A stretch of DNA of 64,000 nucleotides from Singulisphaera acidiphila DSM 18658 (lineage in GTDB: Bacteria > Planctomycetota > Planctomycetia > Isosphaerales > Isosphaeraceae): NCBI RefSeq assembly GCF_000242455.2, contig NC_019892.1, forward strand, positions 3,968,001 through 4,032,000, in the 5' to 3' direction. Made by a program: the position numbers and the translations under genes. Shown here piece after piece: positions 49,417-57,986 of the stretch. The notes below the pieces were generated by a model that saw only the letters and a program-made list of their open reading frames with translations, was not told the origin of the DNA and did no database searches. The stretch's first letter is position 1; each line of letters starts with the position of its first letter.

Positions 49417-49706
49417 TACCCTGCAATCGCGGCCTCAAAGGCTTACCTTTGAAGTGCGAACGGATCGAGAGACAATCGTGGCGCGGGCATTGACGGGCTC
49501 GAGCCAAGCTGTCGAAGTCATGAACCGCGTCAATCAGGTCGTCGCCTCTTTGAGGAGGACGAGACCATGGATTTCCCTTGGTTCCAGGTCACGAGCAAAG
49601 TCGAGTCGGACTTGAATCTCGGCTGACCTCTCACTTTGGTCGGCCATCCCATAATCAGGGACAAGCCGTTTTCAGATCCAAATCGTTGGGCATCGGAGGA
49701 ACGGAG

Positions 49707-49985
49707 ATGGGTGGAGGATGGATTTTTGCGGTGATTGTCGTCGGGCTGATCGTCGCTGCCCTCTGGGCATTCACGAAGGGAACTCCGACAGGCCGACAGG
49801 CTGGATCAGGGTCGGGCAGTTCCGATGAAGTGGCTCAACTCCGCAAGAACCTGCGGGTCAAGGCCCTGGGCAATGACGCTCTGGTCAACCGACTCGTCCA
49901 GGCCGAGCGCAATCGGATGCCAGGCGCCAGCGAAGCCGCCTGCTACAAAGCGGCGATCGAGAGTTGGGAACGAGACAACCGATAG
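49707..49985 (+). CDS. Small single-TM protein of unknown function
   Basis: 92 aa. One N-terminal TM helix (GGGWIFAVIVVGLIVAALWAFTKG) is followed by a Gly/Ser linker and a cytoplasmic helical part, SSDEVAQLRKNLRVKALGNDALVNRLVQAERNRMPGASEAACYKAAIESWERDNR. This ending resembles short bacterial domains with 'A-x-x-Y/A-I-x-x-W-x-x-D-x-R'. The ribosome-binding sequence GGAGGAACGGAG directly precedes the ATG. It may be transcribed with the upstream small acidic gene. Confidence 0.65.
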   Translation: MGGGWIFAVIVVGLIVAALWAFTKGTPTGRQAGSGSGSSDEVAQLRKNLRVKALGNDALVNRLVQAERNRMPGASEAACYKAAIESWERDNR

Positions 49986-50303
49986 GCGGCCCCTGACCCA
50001 ACTCCTCGCAGATGCGGCCCGCTCTCGAAGGCCACTCGATGCTCTTGGCGGCTCGTCCTTCGGGGCGGGCCGTCGGCGTTTCTCGAGCAAATGGGATTCA
50101 ACCACAACGGGGTTGTAGTGGATGTCATTGTCCCCGGCATACCGCTCGACGGCTCCGTCATGACTTCATCAATTGAACATTAGACAGTAAAACTAAAGCA
50201 CTCGCTGCTTATTCTCTTCAAGCCGATCACTCATTGGAAAAGCCTCCCAAGGAATCGACCAGGCGGCAATACTTCCCATGCCTTGGCGATTCGGGTTCAC
50301 AAC
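49986..50303. other. Convergent intergenic region, nothing recognised
   Basis: About 320 bp between the small TM protein gene and the cupin-like gene, with no gene or strong terminator identified. Confidence 0.35.
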
Positions 50304-51059
50304 TCACCCATACATTTGGTTAGCTTTTCCATAAGTAATCTTCGGCGCTTTGATCAAACCGCCTGCAAGCTTCTCGCCGATCGGATCGACATAAACCCGC
50401 CCTGGTTTGTTCGGATTCTCCGGGTTCGTTTCCATCACATGGATATTGAAGATGAACGCGTGGTCGCTCGCGGCGGTGAACCAGTGGACATTGTCTTTAT
50501 GATCGGAAACGGTCGAGTATTCGCCCGGGGTGAAGGTGCGGTCGACGGTTGGGCGGACGATGTAATGATCCTTGTGATCTTCCAGGCGATCGTAATGCCG
50601 GCCCCGGAGGTTGCCTTTGAGGACCAGGAACCCGGTGGCCATGTTGTCGTGGCCGTGAGGAATGACCGAACGTCCTTGGGACATCGCAAAGATCTGCCGG
50701 CCGAAGACTTGGGAGGTGGAGAGGCCGGAGACGTTCTTGAAGTCGACCGGCAGGCTTTTCGCTCCATGAGCAGGGTAAGTGACACCTGCCGCCATCCGGT
50801 CGAAGTCGAGCGTTTTCAGCAAGGCAGGGAGGTCCACCCGCTGGTAGAGCGCCTCGAGCTGTTTCTGGAATTCGAGGTCTTTGACACGGTGATCGTGGAT
50901 CTCGCGACTGATTGTCTCGAGTTCTTTGAACCAGCGGTCGACAATGGGCTGAGTCTCGGCTCCGAACAAGCGGCGCACACCCAGCCCCTCAATCAGGGCC
51001 AAGGCGGTCAACGACTGCAAGGCGTGTTGGGTAAACTCGCGGCGGGTTTCGAGAGGCAT
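50304..51059 (-). CDS. Cupin-like protein
   Basis: 251 aa. The N-terminus TRREFTQHALQSLTALALIEGLG resembles a degenerate exported-protein leader (single R-R-E-F motif, possibly a weak Tat signal). The C-terminal half looks like a cupin barrel: SVIPHGHDNMATGFLVLKGNLRGRHYDRLEDHKDHYIVRPT, with His-x-His-Asp spacing suited to a metal site, then TFTPGEYSTVSDHKDNVHWFTAASDHAFIFNIHV. No specific enzyme family is identified; a dioxygenase-like or metal-binding role is possible. ATG 51059 is preferred over the open frame to 51206, which overlaps the space shared with the divergent kinase gene. Confidence 0.7.
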   Translation of the reverse strand: MPLETRREFTQHALQSLTALALIEGLGVRRLFGAETQPIVDRWFKELETISREIHDHRVKDLEFQKQLEALYQRVDLPALLKTLDFDRMAAGVTYPAHGAKSLPVDFKNVSGLSTSQVFGRQIFAMSQGRSVIPHGHDNMATGFLVLKGNLRGRHYDRLEDHKDHYIVRPTVDRTFTPGEYSTVSDHKDNVHWFTAASDHAFIFNIHVMETNPENPNKPGRVYVDPIGEKLAGGLIKAPKITYGKANQMYG

Positions 51060-51310
51060 GGCGGCACGCTCCGATACTCGAGGGCCGGGAGAGGGGTTGT
51101 GCCCCTCACTGTAGAGCGAGAGCGTCGTGAAAACAATCGCCAGCCCTCGTCCGTTTTGAGTTCCGTTTCGAGTCATCAGAGTGGATGCAACCTCCGTCGC
51201 TCTCAAGTCCGGTTCTGCCTCCCCGATGACGCGTCCGCAAGCTATATTGATAAATAGTCTCGAAGAACGAGTCCTCGTTCCGATGCGGAATTTTCCAGGG
51301 GAGTCATGCG

Positions 51311-53701
51311 GTGATCGGAACGACCCTCAACCAGCGGTTTTCCCTCGAGAAGGAGTTGGGTCGAGGGGGCATGGGGGCCGTCTATCGGGCCACAGACCAG
51401 ATTCTTCAGCGCAGCGTCGCGATCAAGGTCCTCAAGGAGCAAAGCGGCGAAGAGGTGAATCGGCGGATCCGGCTCGAAGCGCAGATCCTCGCGCGACTGC
51501 TCCATGACCACGTCGTGCGACTCTACGACTTCGGCGAGGCCAACGGCACCTGGTACCTCGTCATGGAAGAGGTGGACGGGACCAGCTACCTGAGGCGTTG
51601 GCGCAGTATCACCCTGGCGGAGCGGCTGCGAATCCTGGCCCACGTGGCCGATGCGCTCGACTACGCCCACCACCAAGGGGTGATTCACCGCGACATGAAG
51701 CCGGGGAACGTGCTGCTGACCGCCACCGACCAGCCCAAGCTGTCCGACTTCGGGCTCTCCGTAATGGCCGAGCAGGCGGATGAGTCGGGGACGATCCGCG
51801 GAACGCCCCAGTACATGAGTCCCGAACAGGCGAGTGGACAGCGGCTCGACTTTCGAACCGACCTCTATTCACTGGGGGTGATGCTCTACGAGAACGCTAC
51901 GGGATCGGTTCCGTTCACGGGCAAGTCGATGTCGGTGATCGCTCAGCACGTGAACGCCATTCCCGAGTCGCCAAGAATCCGAAACCCGGCCCTCTCCGAG
52001 AGCCTCGAGACCTTGATTCTCCAGTTGCTCTCGAAGAAGCCCGACCACCGGCCCGCATCAGGCTCAGAGATCGCGCGCCGGCTCCGCGAGGAAATGGAGC
52101 AGGAACTCGCGCGGGGTACGACATCAACCGGCCAGCTTCCCCTGACGGACGGCGAGCGGGGTCGGCAAGACTCGACAAACGGAACGATCACGCTCTCCGC
52201 ATCGAAAGCAACGGCCCCGGCACCGACACCGGCTCCCGTGCTCTCCTACGGCGCACCGAAGGCCGCCCCTCCATTAGCCAAGTCGATGCTCGACTCCATC
52301 CTGGCCGAGCCGATCATGTTGACGGCCGACGAGCGTTATCTCTGCGGCCACTACCTGGCCTATCTTCTCGGTGGCTCGCGACGCAAAGGGCTCTTGCTCC
52401 GGCGCCCGCTCGACCCTCGCAACGCCGACCGCGCGCGGCTCATCCTCGCCATGACCTCGATCATGCTCGCCGGAAACTCGGACGAGTCGATCGCAAACGC
52501 AGTGGAGCTGTTGGAACAGCGCCCCGACGTCCGGTCATCACTCAGCCCGATCGTCGTTGCCAAGTATCTCCTGAGCCGCGACTCGCCCGCCAAGACAAAG
52601 AAGTTCCGCCGAGCCCGCAAGCAATTGCTTGAAGCCAGCAAGTATGCGCGTGAGCATCTGACCGACGAGAAGGGGGTCCTGAACCCTGGGTTAATGCCGG
52701 CCGTCCTCAGCGACCTCCAGAAGGTAGCTCCCGAACGGACCGAGGTCGACGACGAGCTCGTCGAACGTTGGAACCAGGTCGCCGAAGTCTGGCGCGACAA
52801 CGTGAAGTTCCGAACCGCCGTCCTCCGCTATGCAACCCGCAACGCCGCCAATGACCCGGCCAGCATCGAGCTTTGGCCCGAAGTCGTCTATCCTTTGATC
52901 GAACGCGTCCGCTGGCAACGCCAGACGCGCACTAAAGCCGAGGCCATCTGGGACAACGTCTGCGCCCACCTCCTTCATGTGCCCGACGCGGGAGTGCAGC
53001 TCGACCGCGCCTTCGAAAAGGCAGTCCCTGCGCAGGTCGTTCAACAACTCGACGCCGACCTCGATTCCTTCGACGACGAGCCCATTCTCGATGCGGACTT
53101 CGGACCGGCCGACTCACAGGCGTCGAACGCCGACCGCCTGGCCGTAGGACGATCCAGCGACGGGGCAGTCAACCTCGACGCCCTCGTCGACGACCCAGGT
53201 CCGAGTGAAAGAGGGATCGTCAGCCTGACGAACCCCGACCCCTACCGTTTCACGCTCGGCGACCTCGGCGACCTCTGGCAAGAGGCAATCGCCGCCCTCA
53301 GGACACCCAACAAGAACAAGCCTGCGCACCGCCTTGTCCCGGTTGGCCCCTATCGCCTGGTCGTCATCCCGTCCGTGCGAGGGCGGTCAGCCGGGCAAGT
53401 CGCCATCCAAGGAATGCCGAATAAACAGATCGAGATGCTCACACCCTCGATCCGCATGGGCGGCTCGGGGCGCAAGCCCGTCATCGCCGTCTGGATCTAT
53501 CGCGACAACAGCCTGGCAGCGACCTATCTCGACTTCAAGAAAAGCGAGAACTACATCCTCTGGCATGCGCCCAACGGCCAGCAATTCAACTTCGATGACC
53601 CGGGCGAACTGAACCATATGCTCTACAACCTGGGCATGGAGAGCCCCGACCAGCTCGACCGGGCGCTTTCCAAATCGTTCAAGCCAAAAAAGCCCGTTTA
53701 A
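51311..53701 (+). CDS. Serine/threonine protein kinase (PknB-like) with long novel C-terminus
   Basis: 796 aa. Kinase domain at residues about 10-265: Gly-rich loop LGRGGMGAVY, Lys39 in VAIKVLK, catalytic loop HRDMKPGNVLL, DFGLS, the activation segment GTIRGTPQYMSPEQAS, and the conserved RTDLYSLGVMLYENATG. After a Pro/Thr-rich linker comes about 450 residues without a recognised domain. These are mainly helical (LCGHYLAYLLGGSRRKGLLLRRPLDPRNADRARLILAMTS...), followed by an acidic segment and a beta-rich end (PVGPYRLVVIPSVRG...YILWHAPNGQQFNFDDPGELNHML). No TM helix is seen, so it is probably cytoplasmic. The start is GTG 51311, with GGGGAG about 9 nt upstream. It is divergent from the cupin gene. 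Confidence 0.93.
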   Translation: MIGTTLNQRFSLEKELGRGGMGAVYRATDQILQRSVAIKVLKEQSGEEVNRRIRLEAQILARLLHDHVVRLYDFGEANGTWYLVMEEVDGTSYLRRWRSITLAERLRILAHVADALDYAHHQGVIHRDMKPGNVLLTATDQPKLSDFGLSVMAEQADESGTIRGTPQYMSPEQASGQRLDFRTDLYSLGVMLYENATGSVPFTGKSMSVIAQHVNAIPESPRIRNPALSESLETLILQLLSKKPDHRPASGSEIARRLREEMEQELARGTTSTGQLPLTDGERGRQDSTNGTITLSASKATAPAPTPAPVLSYGAPKAAPPLAKSMLDSILAEPIMLTADERYLCGHYLAYLLGGSRRKGLLLRRPLDPRNADRARLILAMTSIMLAGNSDESIANAVELLEQRPDVRSSLSPIVVAKYLLSRDSPAKTKKFRRARKQLLEASKYAREHLTDEKGVLNPGLMPAVLSDLQKVAPERTEVDDELVERWNQVAEVWRDNVKFRTAVLRYATRNAANDPASIELWPEVVYPLIERVRWQRQTRTKAEAIWDNVCAHLLHVPDAGVQLDRAFEKAVPAQVVQQLDADLDSFDDEPILDADFGPADSQASNADRLAVGRSSDGAVNLDALVDDPGPSERGIVSLTNPDPYRFTLGDLGDLWQEAIAALRTPNKNKPAHRLVPVGPYRLVVIPSVRGRSAGQVAIQGMPNKQIEMLTPSIRMGGSGRKPVIAVWIYRDNSLAATYLDFKKSENYILWHAPNGQQFNFDDPGELNHMLYNLGMESPDQLDRALSKSFKPKKPV

Positions 53702-53834
53702 ACAAAACGGGCCGCCCGGGAGAATTGCTTCCACTTTCAGGCGAGCGGAGAGCGTGAGCGCCCTTCGCAAGCCTCATTAAAGACAGGGAGCCGATGCTCC
53801 CCGCTCATCTAGAAATCGAAAACAGAAAGGGGAT

Positions 53835-53862
53835 CATCGCGTTGGCAATCACCAACGCGATG
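53835..53862 (-). terminator. Bidirectional terminator hairpin between the kinase gene and lexA
   Basis: Perfect 11-bp stem CATCGCGTTGG/CCAACGCGATG with loop CAATCA. It is flanked by an A-rich stretch on the left and CTCTCGTTTTCG on the right; outer CGAAAAC/GTTTTCG can extend the pairing. It can serve both convergent transcripts (kinase and lexA). Confidence 0.75.
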
Positions 53863-53897
53863 CTCTCGTTTTCGTCTCAGGCTCGGCCGGTCGACGC

Positions 53898-54503
53898 TCA
53901 ATACTTGCGGACGACACCGACGAGGATCCCGAGGATTTCCACGTTGTCCCGGAAGATGGGCTTCATCGTCTTGTTCGCGGGTTCAAGGCGAACTCGGTTC
54001 CGCTCGCGGAAGAACTTTTTGAGGGTCGCTTCCCCTTCGTCGTCGCGCACGGCGACAATCTGGCCGTCGCGGGCTTGGTCCGCCCTCTTGATGACGACGA
54101 AGTCGCCGTCGGCGATGTGTTCTTCGATCATCGAGTTTCCCGAAACGCGAAGGGCGAACTTGTCGTCGGCCCCTTCCCATTCCGCGAAGCCGAGCTCCTC
54201 GTCCTGCTCGATCGCCTCGATGGGCTGGCCGGCGGCGATCCGGCCGAGGAGTTTCAGGCCCACGACGGGCGCGGAGGTCGGGTCGTCGAGCAATTGAATC
54301 GCTCGCGACATGTTCGGCTCGCGATGAATCAGCCCCTTCTTCTGCAGTGCCTTGAGGTGGCACATCACACCGTTGGGGCTCTTGATCTGAAACTGAATGC
54401 CGATTTCACGGACGGTCGGCCCGTAGCCACGCCCTTGGATCTTGCTGCGGATGAAGTTGTAAATCTCGCGCTGACGTGAAGTCAGCATCTCGAGGTCGGC
54501 CAT
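53898..54503 (-). CDS. lexA: LexA repressor
   Basis: 201 aa, usual length. SOS-response repressor with autoproteolysis. The N-terminal winged HTH is LTSRQREIYNFIRSKIQGRGYGPTVREIGIQFQIKSPNGVMCHLKALQKKGLIHR. The Ala-Gly cleavage site lies in LLGRIAAGQPIEA. The catalytic Ser is in RVSGNSMIEEHIADGDFVVI, and the Lys in DDEGEATLKKFFRERNRVRLEPAN. ATG 54503 has GGAG 7 nt upstream; the frame is open to 54626 but that extension is not conserved. It is divergent from the PIG-L gene. It probably controls dinB and itself, though no confident operator was identified. Confidence 0.96.
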   Translation of the reverse strand: MADLEMLTSRQREIYNFIRSKIQGRGYGPTVREIGIQFQIKSPNGVMCHLKALQKKGLIHREPNMSRAIQLLDDPTSAPVVGLKLLGRIAAGQPIEAIEQDEELGFAEWEGADDKFALRVSGNSMIEEHIADGDFVVIKRADQARDGQIVAVRDDEGEATLKKFFRERNRVRLEPANKTMKPIFRDNVEILGILVGVVRKY

Positions 54504-54779
54504 GGGAAGGCTCCGAAGTCGGCGAATCGCTTGTATCGAGGCCGATGACCGCCTGTACGAACGGACGATCACCAACTGACCCTTTGTGGCTAATGTACAC
54601 AGGTCGTCTAGCGCACGCGAGAACATTTTCCCGAAAAATGGCGATTCGTCGTTCGGATGATGGTGGATGAGTCGCGAGAAAATGGTGAGAATACCTGTTT
54701 TTCCGCAGGACTTCGGCCCTCACGGCGAGGGATTCGGTTTTGTTTGGGACTCATTGGTTTCGCACTTTCGGAGATCGCC

Positions 54780-55562
54780 ATGACCGCGCCGATCCGCGTC
54801 CTCGCCCTTCATTCGCATCCGGACGACATCGAATTCCAGTGTGCGGGCACGCTGGCACTCTTGCGTGAGGCGGGCTGTCACCTCACCCTGGCCACGATGA
54901 CGCCCGGCGACTGTGGAAGCGCGGAGCACGATGCCGAGGCGATCGCCGCGATCCGTCGCGCCGAGTCCGAGGCGGCTGCCGCATTGCTCGGGGCGGACTG
55001 CCTCTGCCTGGAATTTCGCGACCTGGCCATCTTCAACGATGATGAGTCCAGGCGGCGCGTGACGGAGGTCTTGCGGCGGACCCGCCCCGACCTGATCCTG
55101 ACCGCCCCGCCGGCCGACTATCTCTGCGATCACGAGATGACCAGCCTGCTCGTCCGCGACGCCTGCTTCACCGCGCCGATCCCGAACTACGTCACCCGGC
55201 AATGGGAGCCGGCCCCCCCCCTCGCCAAGATCCCGCACCTGTATTACGTCGATGCCATTGAGGGCGGGGATCGCGACGGCCGGCTCCAGGCGGCCGGGTT
55301 CCACGTCGACGTCACGCGAGTCTTCGAGCTCAAGCGGCAGATGCTCGCCTGCCACGCCAGCCAGCGCAACTGGCTCCTCCGTCAGCATGGCATCGATGAA
55401 TATCTCGACAGCCAGGCGAAGTGGGGTGCCCAACGCGGGTCGGAGGTCGGGGTCGAGCAGGCCGAGGCATTCCGCCAGTACCTCGGGCACGCCTATCCCC
55501 ACGACAACCTGCTGCTGAAGCTGGTGGGACAAGACGGCCGAGGCGGCGCGGTCAAGGCGTGA
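54780..55562 (+). CDS. PIG-L/BshB-type deacetylase
   Basis: 260 aa. Zinc-dependent deacetylase of the N-acetylglucosaminyl-conjugate type (LmbE/PIG-L fold). The metal/catalytic motif is [26 protein letters not shown] (His-Pro-Asp-Asp), and the third ligand is in [18 protein letters not shown]. The closing part [22 protein letters not shown]...[18 protein letters not shown] is typical of the family, including bacillithiol BshB1, although the substrate here is not proven. ATG 54780 has GGAG 8 nt upstream. Its 3' end overlaps the convergent accD by 11 bp. Confidence 0.92.
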   Translation: MTAPIRVLALHSHPDDIEFQCAGTLALLREAGCHLTLATMTPGDCGSAEHDAEAIAAIRRAESEAAAALLGADCLCLEFRDLAIFNDDESRRRVTEVLRRTRPDLILTAPPADYLCDHEMTSLLVRDACFTAPIPNYVTRQWEPAPPLAKIPHLYYVDAIEGGDRDGRLQAAGFHVDVTRVFELKRQMLACHASQRNWLLRQHGIDEYLDSQAKWGAQRGSEVGVEQAEAFRQYLGHAYPHDNLLLKLVGQDGRGGAVKA

Positions 55563-56394
55563 AATAGCCAATCAACTGGGCGAGCATGCTTCGGAGGTCG
55601 CGTCGATGCACGATGCGATCGAGGAAACCATGTTCCAGCAGAAACTCGCTGGTCTGGAAACCGTTCGGGAGCTGGACCCGAACGGTCTGGGCGATCACCT
55701 TGGGCCCCGCGAAGCCGATCAGCGCCTTCGGCTCGGCCAGGATGATATCGCCGAGCGAGGCGAAGCTCGCGGCCACCCCGCCCATGGTCGGATTCGTCAG
55801 GACGCTGATGAAGAGGCCGCCGGCCGCGTGGTGGCGGGCCAGGGCGGCCGAGACTTTGGCCATCTGCATCAACGAGAGAATCCCCTCGTGCATCCGCGCC
55901 CCACCGCCCGACCCCGACACGATGACCAGGGGAAGCTGCTGACGGGTCGCTTCCTCCATCGCTCGCGTGAGCTTCTCCCCCACGACCGAGCCCATGCTCC
56001 CCATGATGAAGCTGCTGTCGGTCAGCCCGAAGACGAGCCGGATCCCCTTGATAAAGCCCTGACCGACGACGGCCGCCTCGTTCAGGCCGGTCCGCTCTTG
56101 CTCCGCGTGAACCCGATCGGGGTAGGGGCGTCGGTCGTTGAACCCGAGCGGATCCCCAGGGCGTAAGTCAGGAAACCATTCCTCGAACGTGTCGGGATCG
56201 AGCAACTGGGCGATCCGGTCCACGGCCGAAACCACGAAGTGGTGGTTGCACTCAGGGCAAACGTTGAGGTTCTCCTCGACCTGCTTGCGGAAGAGCGTGG
56301 CCTGGCAACCATCGCAGCGCATCCAGACTCCTTCGGGAACCCGCTTGGGTTCGAAGTGTCCGTGCCAGGCATTCACCGTCGGTCGATGTCTCAT
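55552..56394 (-). CDS. accD: Acetyl-CoA carboxylase carboxyltransferase beta subunit
   Basis: 280 aa, usual length. Part of the carboxyltransferase that makes malonyl-CoA for fatty acid synthesis. The N-terminal zinc ribbon is [31 protein letters not shown] (Cys4). The crotonase-like core is readable: [67 protein letters not shown], and [41 protein letters not shown] 56394 is used; the start has a weak ribosome-binding site. It is the last gene of the minus-strand gap-pgk-rpe run, 149 bp after the pseudophosphatase. Confidence 0.97.
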   Translation of the reverse strand: MRHRPTVNAWHGHFEPKRVPEGVWMRCDGCQATLFRKQVEENLNVCPECNHHFVVSAVDRIAQLLDPDTFEEWFPDLRPGDPLGFNDRRPYPDRVHAEQERTGLNEAAVVGQGFIKGIRLVFGLTDSSFIMGSMGSVVGEKLTRAMEEATRQQLPLVIVSGSGGGARMHEGILSLMQMAKVSAALARHHAAGGLFISVLTNPTMGGVAASFASLGDIILAEPKALIGFAGPKVIAQTVRVQLPNGFQTSEFLLEHGFLDRIVHRRDLRSMLAQLIGYFTP

Positions 56395-56543
56395 TGGCCG
56401 AGGTCCGTGATTCCTCAAAGCAGAATTAAAGGAGCAGGGGGGGGATCCGTTGAAAAAAACCAAGAGGGCAAGTGAACCAGCGTTTCCCCGTCGTGTCCTC
56501 TGCCTGTCTGTCATCGGACAGGAGAACTCCGGAAATCGCTTTT

Positions 56544-57137
56544 TCAGTGGCCGTTGCGTTCGGACTCGGGCATAAACTCGATTCGCTCGAAGCCACCGGT
56601 GGGAACACGGTCCTCGAGTTGAACCCGAGGGTCGTGGCGAAGGTAGCAGGCAATCAACTGAGCGAGCGGCTCTCCGGCGACGAGTCCGATCGACTCGTCG
56701 TGGTGGCGGCGAATCAGCGGGCGAAGGGCCTGCCTGATCCGCTCCTGGGCATTCTCAATCGTCTCACCGAGGGGGGGGCAGACGGTGACGGGGTCATCGA
56801 GCCATTGGCGAAACACCTTGAGGTTGCGCCTTTTGATTTCGTCGAACTGAAGCCCCTGCCACAGTCCCTGATCGAGATTGCGGAGGCAGTCAATCCGCTT
56901 CGGACGAAGTCCGAGCGCCTTGCCGACGGTCTCGGCCGTTCGCACGACACTCTCGCCGGGTCCACAATAAAGAGCCGAGAGCCGGGCAATCCCGGAGCAA
57001 GGCTCAGCTAATTTTTCGGCGAGCTGAACCACCTCGGCGCGGCCTCGATCGCTCAAGGGGATATCAAGGATCCCCTGGACACGATTCTGCTCGTCGTAGG
57101 CGGTCGCGCCGGGCCGGATCAAAACGACCTGGGTCAT
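56544..57137 (-). CDS. Histidine-phosphatase-fold protein lacking catalytic histidines
   Basis: 197 aa. Overall order follows the phosphoglycerate mutase/histidine phosphatase family: [41 protein letters not shown], then [22 protein letters not shown], then [18 protein letters not shown] and a final [17 protein letters not shown]. The catalytic RHG motif reads Arg8-Pro9-Gly10, so the phosphorylated His is missing. The expected second His (usually V-x-H-G-G) is replaced by VAGEPL. It is probably a pseudoenzyme with a binding or regulatory role. An upstream ATG at 57182 overlaps the rpe stop codon as ATGA and may be the real, translationally coupled start (15 more residues). Confidence 0.85.
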   Translation of the reverse strand: MTQVVLIRPGATAYDEQNRVQGILDIPLSDRGRAEVVQLAEKLAEPCSGIARLSALYCGPGESVVRTAETVGKALGLRPKRIDCLRNLDQGLWQGLQFDEIKRRNLKVFRQWLDDPVTVCPPLGETIENAQERIRQALRPLIRRHHDESIGLVAGEPLAQLIACYLRHDPRVQLEDRVPTGGFERIEFMPESERNGH

Positions 57138-57178
57138 TCTCGCGACGGTGACCGAGCCCTTAAGGGCAGGCCCCCACC

Positions 57179-57901
57179 TCATTCGATCCCGCGGCGTGCG
57201 CCCTGGACCAACTCGGCCAGGGCTGCCGCGTAGTTGCCATCGTTGCGGAAGACCGCGGAGCCGGCGACCAGTTGCGTGGCCCCGGCCGCGACGGCCTCGG
57301 CCGCGGTCGTCGGATTGATACCGCCATCGATCGAGATCGGAAGCTCGGGACGGGCCGCCCGCAAAGTGCGAACCTTCTCGAGAACCGACGGCTCGAACGC
57401 CTGCCCGCCAAAACCGGGCATCACGCTCATCACCAGGACGGCATCCAACTCATCCAAAAACGGCTCAATCGCCGACACAGGCGTCGGCGGGTTGAGCGCG
57501 AGTGCCGCATGACACCCGGCCGCCCGAATTCGACGAAGCAGGGGAACCGGCTCCGGCACCGCCTCAATATGAAAGATGATAACGTCGCATCCCGCTCGGA
57601 TGAAATCATCCAGGTAGCGGCCCGGGTCGCTCATCATCAGGTGCGTGTCGAACGGAAAATCAGTCCGAGGCCGCCAATCTTTAATCACAGGAGCACCGTA
57701 ACTGAGGTTAGGCACGAAGTGCCCGTCCATCACGTCAAGGTGGACCGCGATCGTCCCCGCCTGCTTCAGCGCCTCGAGCTCGTCGGCAATCCGCGCGAAG
57801 TCACAGTTCAGAAGCGACGGCGTCACCAAAGGACGCTCCGCTCCCTTCAAAACTTCAAGCCGGCCCTCACGTGCGGCCGGCGATTGGCGTACCTCTGCCA
57901 T
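57179..57901 (-). CDS. rpe: Ribulose-phosphate 3-epimerase
   Basis: 240 aa. Interconverts ribulose 5-phosphate and xylulose 5-phosphate in the pentose phosphate/Calvin pathways. TIM-barrel motifs: VTPSLLNCDFARIADELEALKQAG, AVHLDVMDGHFVPNLSYGAPVI (catalytic Asp and metal ligands), FDTHLMMSDP, DVIIFHIEA, VLVMSVMPGFGGQAFEPSVLEKV (second Asp region), and ISIDGGINPTTAAEAVAAGATQLVAGSAVF. The N-terminus has an extra 30 residues. ATG 57901 is used. It lies 85 bp after pgk, and its stop overlaps a potential start of the next gene (ATGA). Confidence 0.96.
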   Translation of the reverse strand: MAEVRQSPAAREGRLEVLKGAERPLVTPSLLNCDFARIADELEALKQAGTIAVHLDVMDGHFVPNLSYGAPVIKDWRPRTDFPFDTHLMMSDPGRYLDDFIRAGCDVIIFHIEAVPEPVPLLRRIRAAGCHAALALNPPTPVSAIEPFLDELDAVLVMSVMPGFGGQAFEPSVLEKVRTLRAARPELPISIDGGINPTTAAEAVAAGATQLVAGSAVFRNDGNYAAALAELVQGARRGIE

Positions 57902-57986
57902 AAACCTGTTCGCTCCCCCAACCCGGACGAGAACCAACTCGGCCGGGACGATCCGCCCAGATCAAAAAAATGAGCGGCCCTTATCG

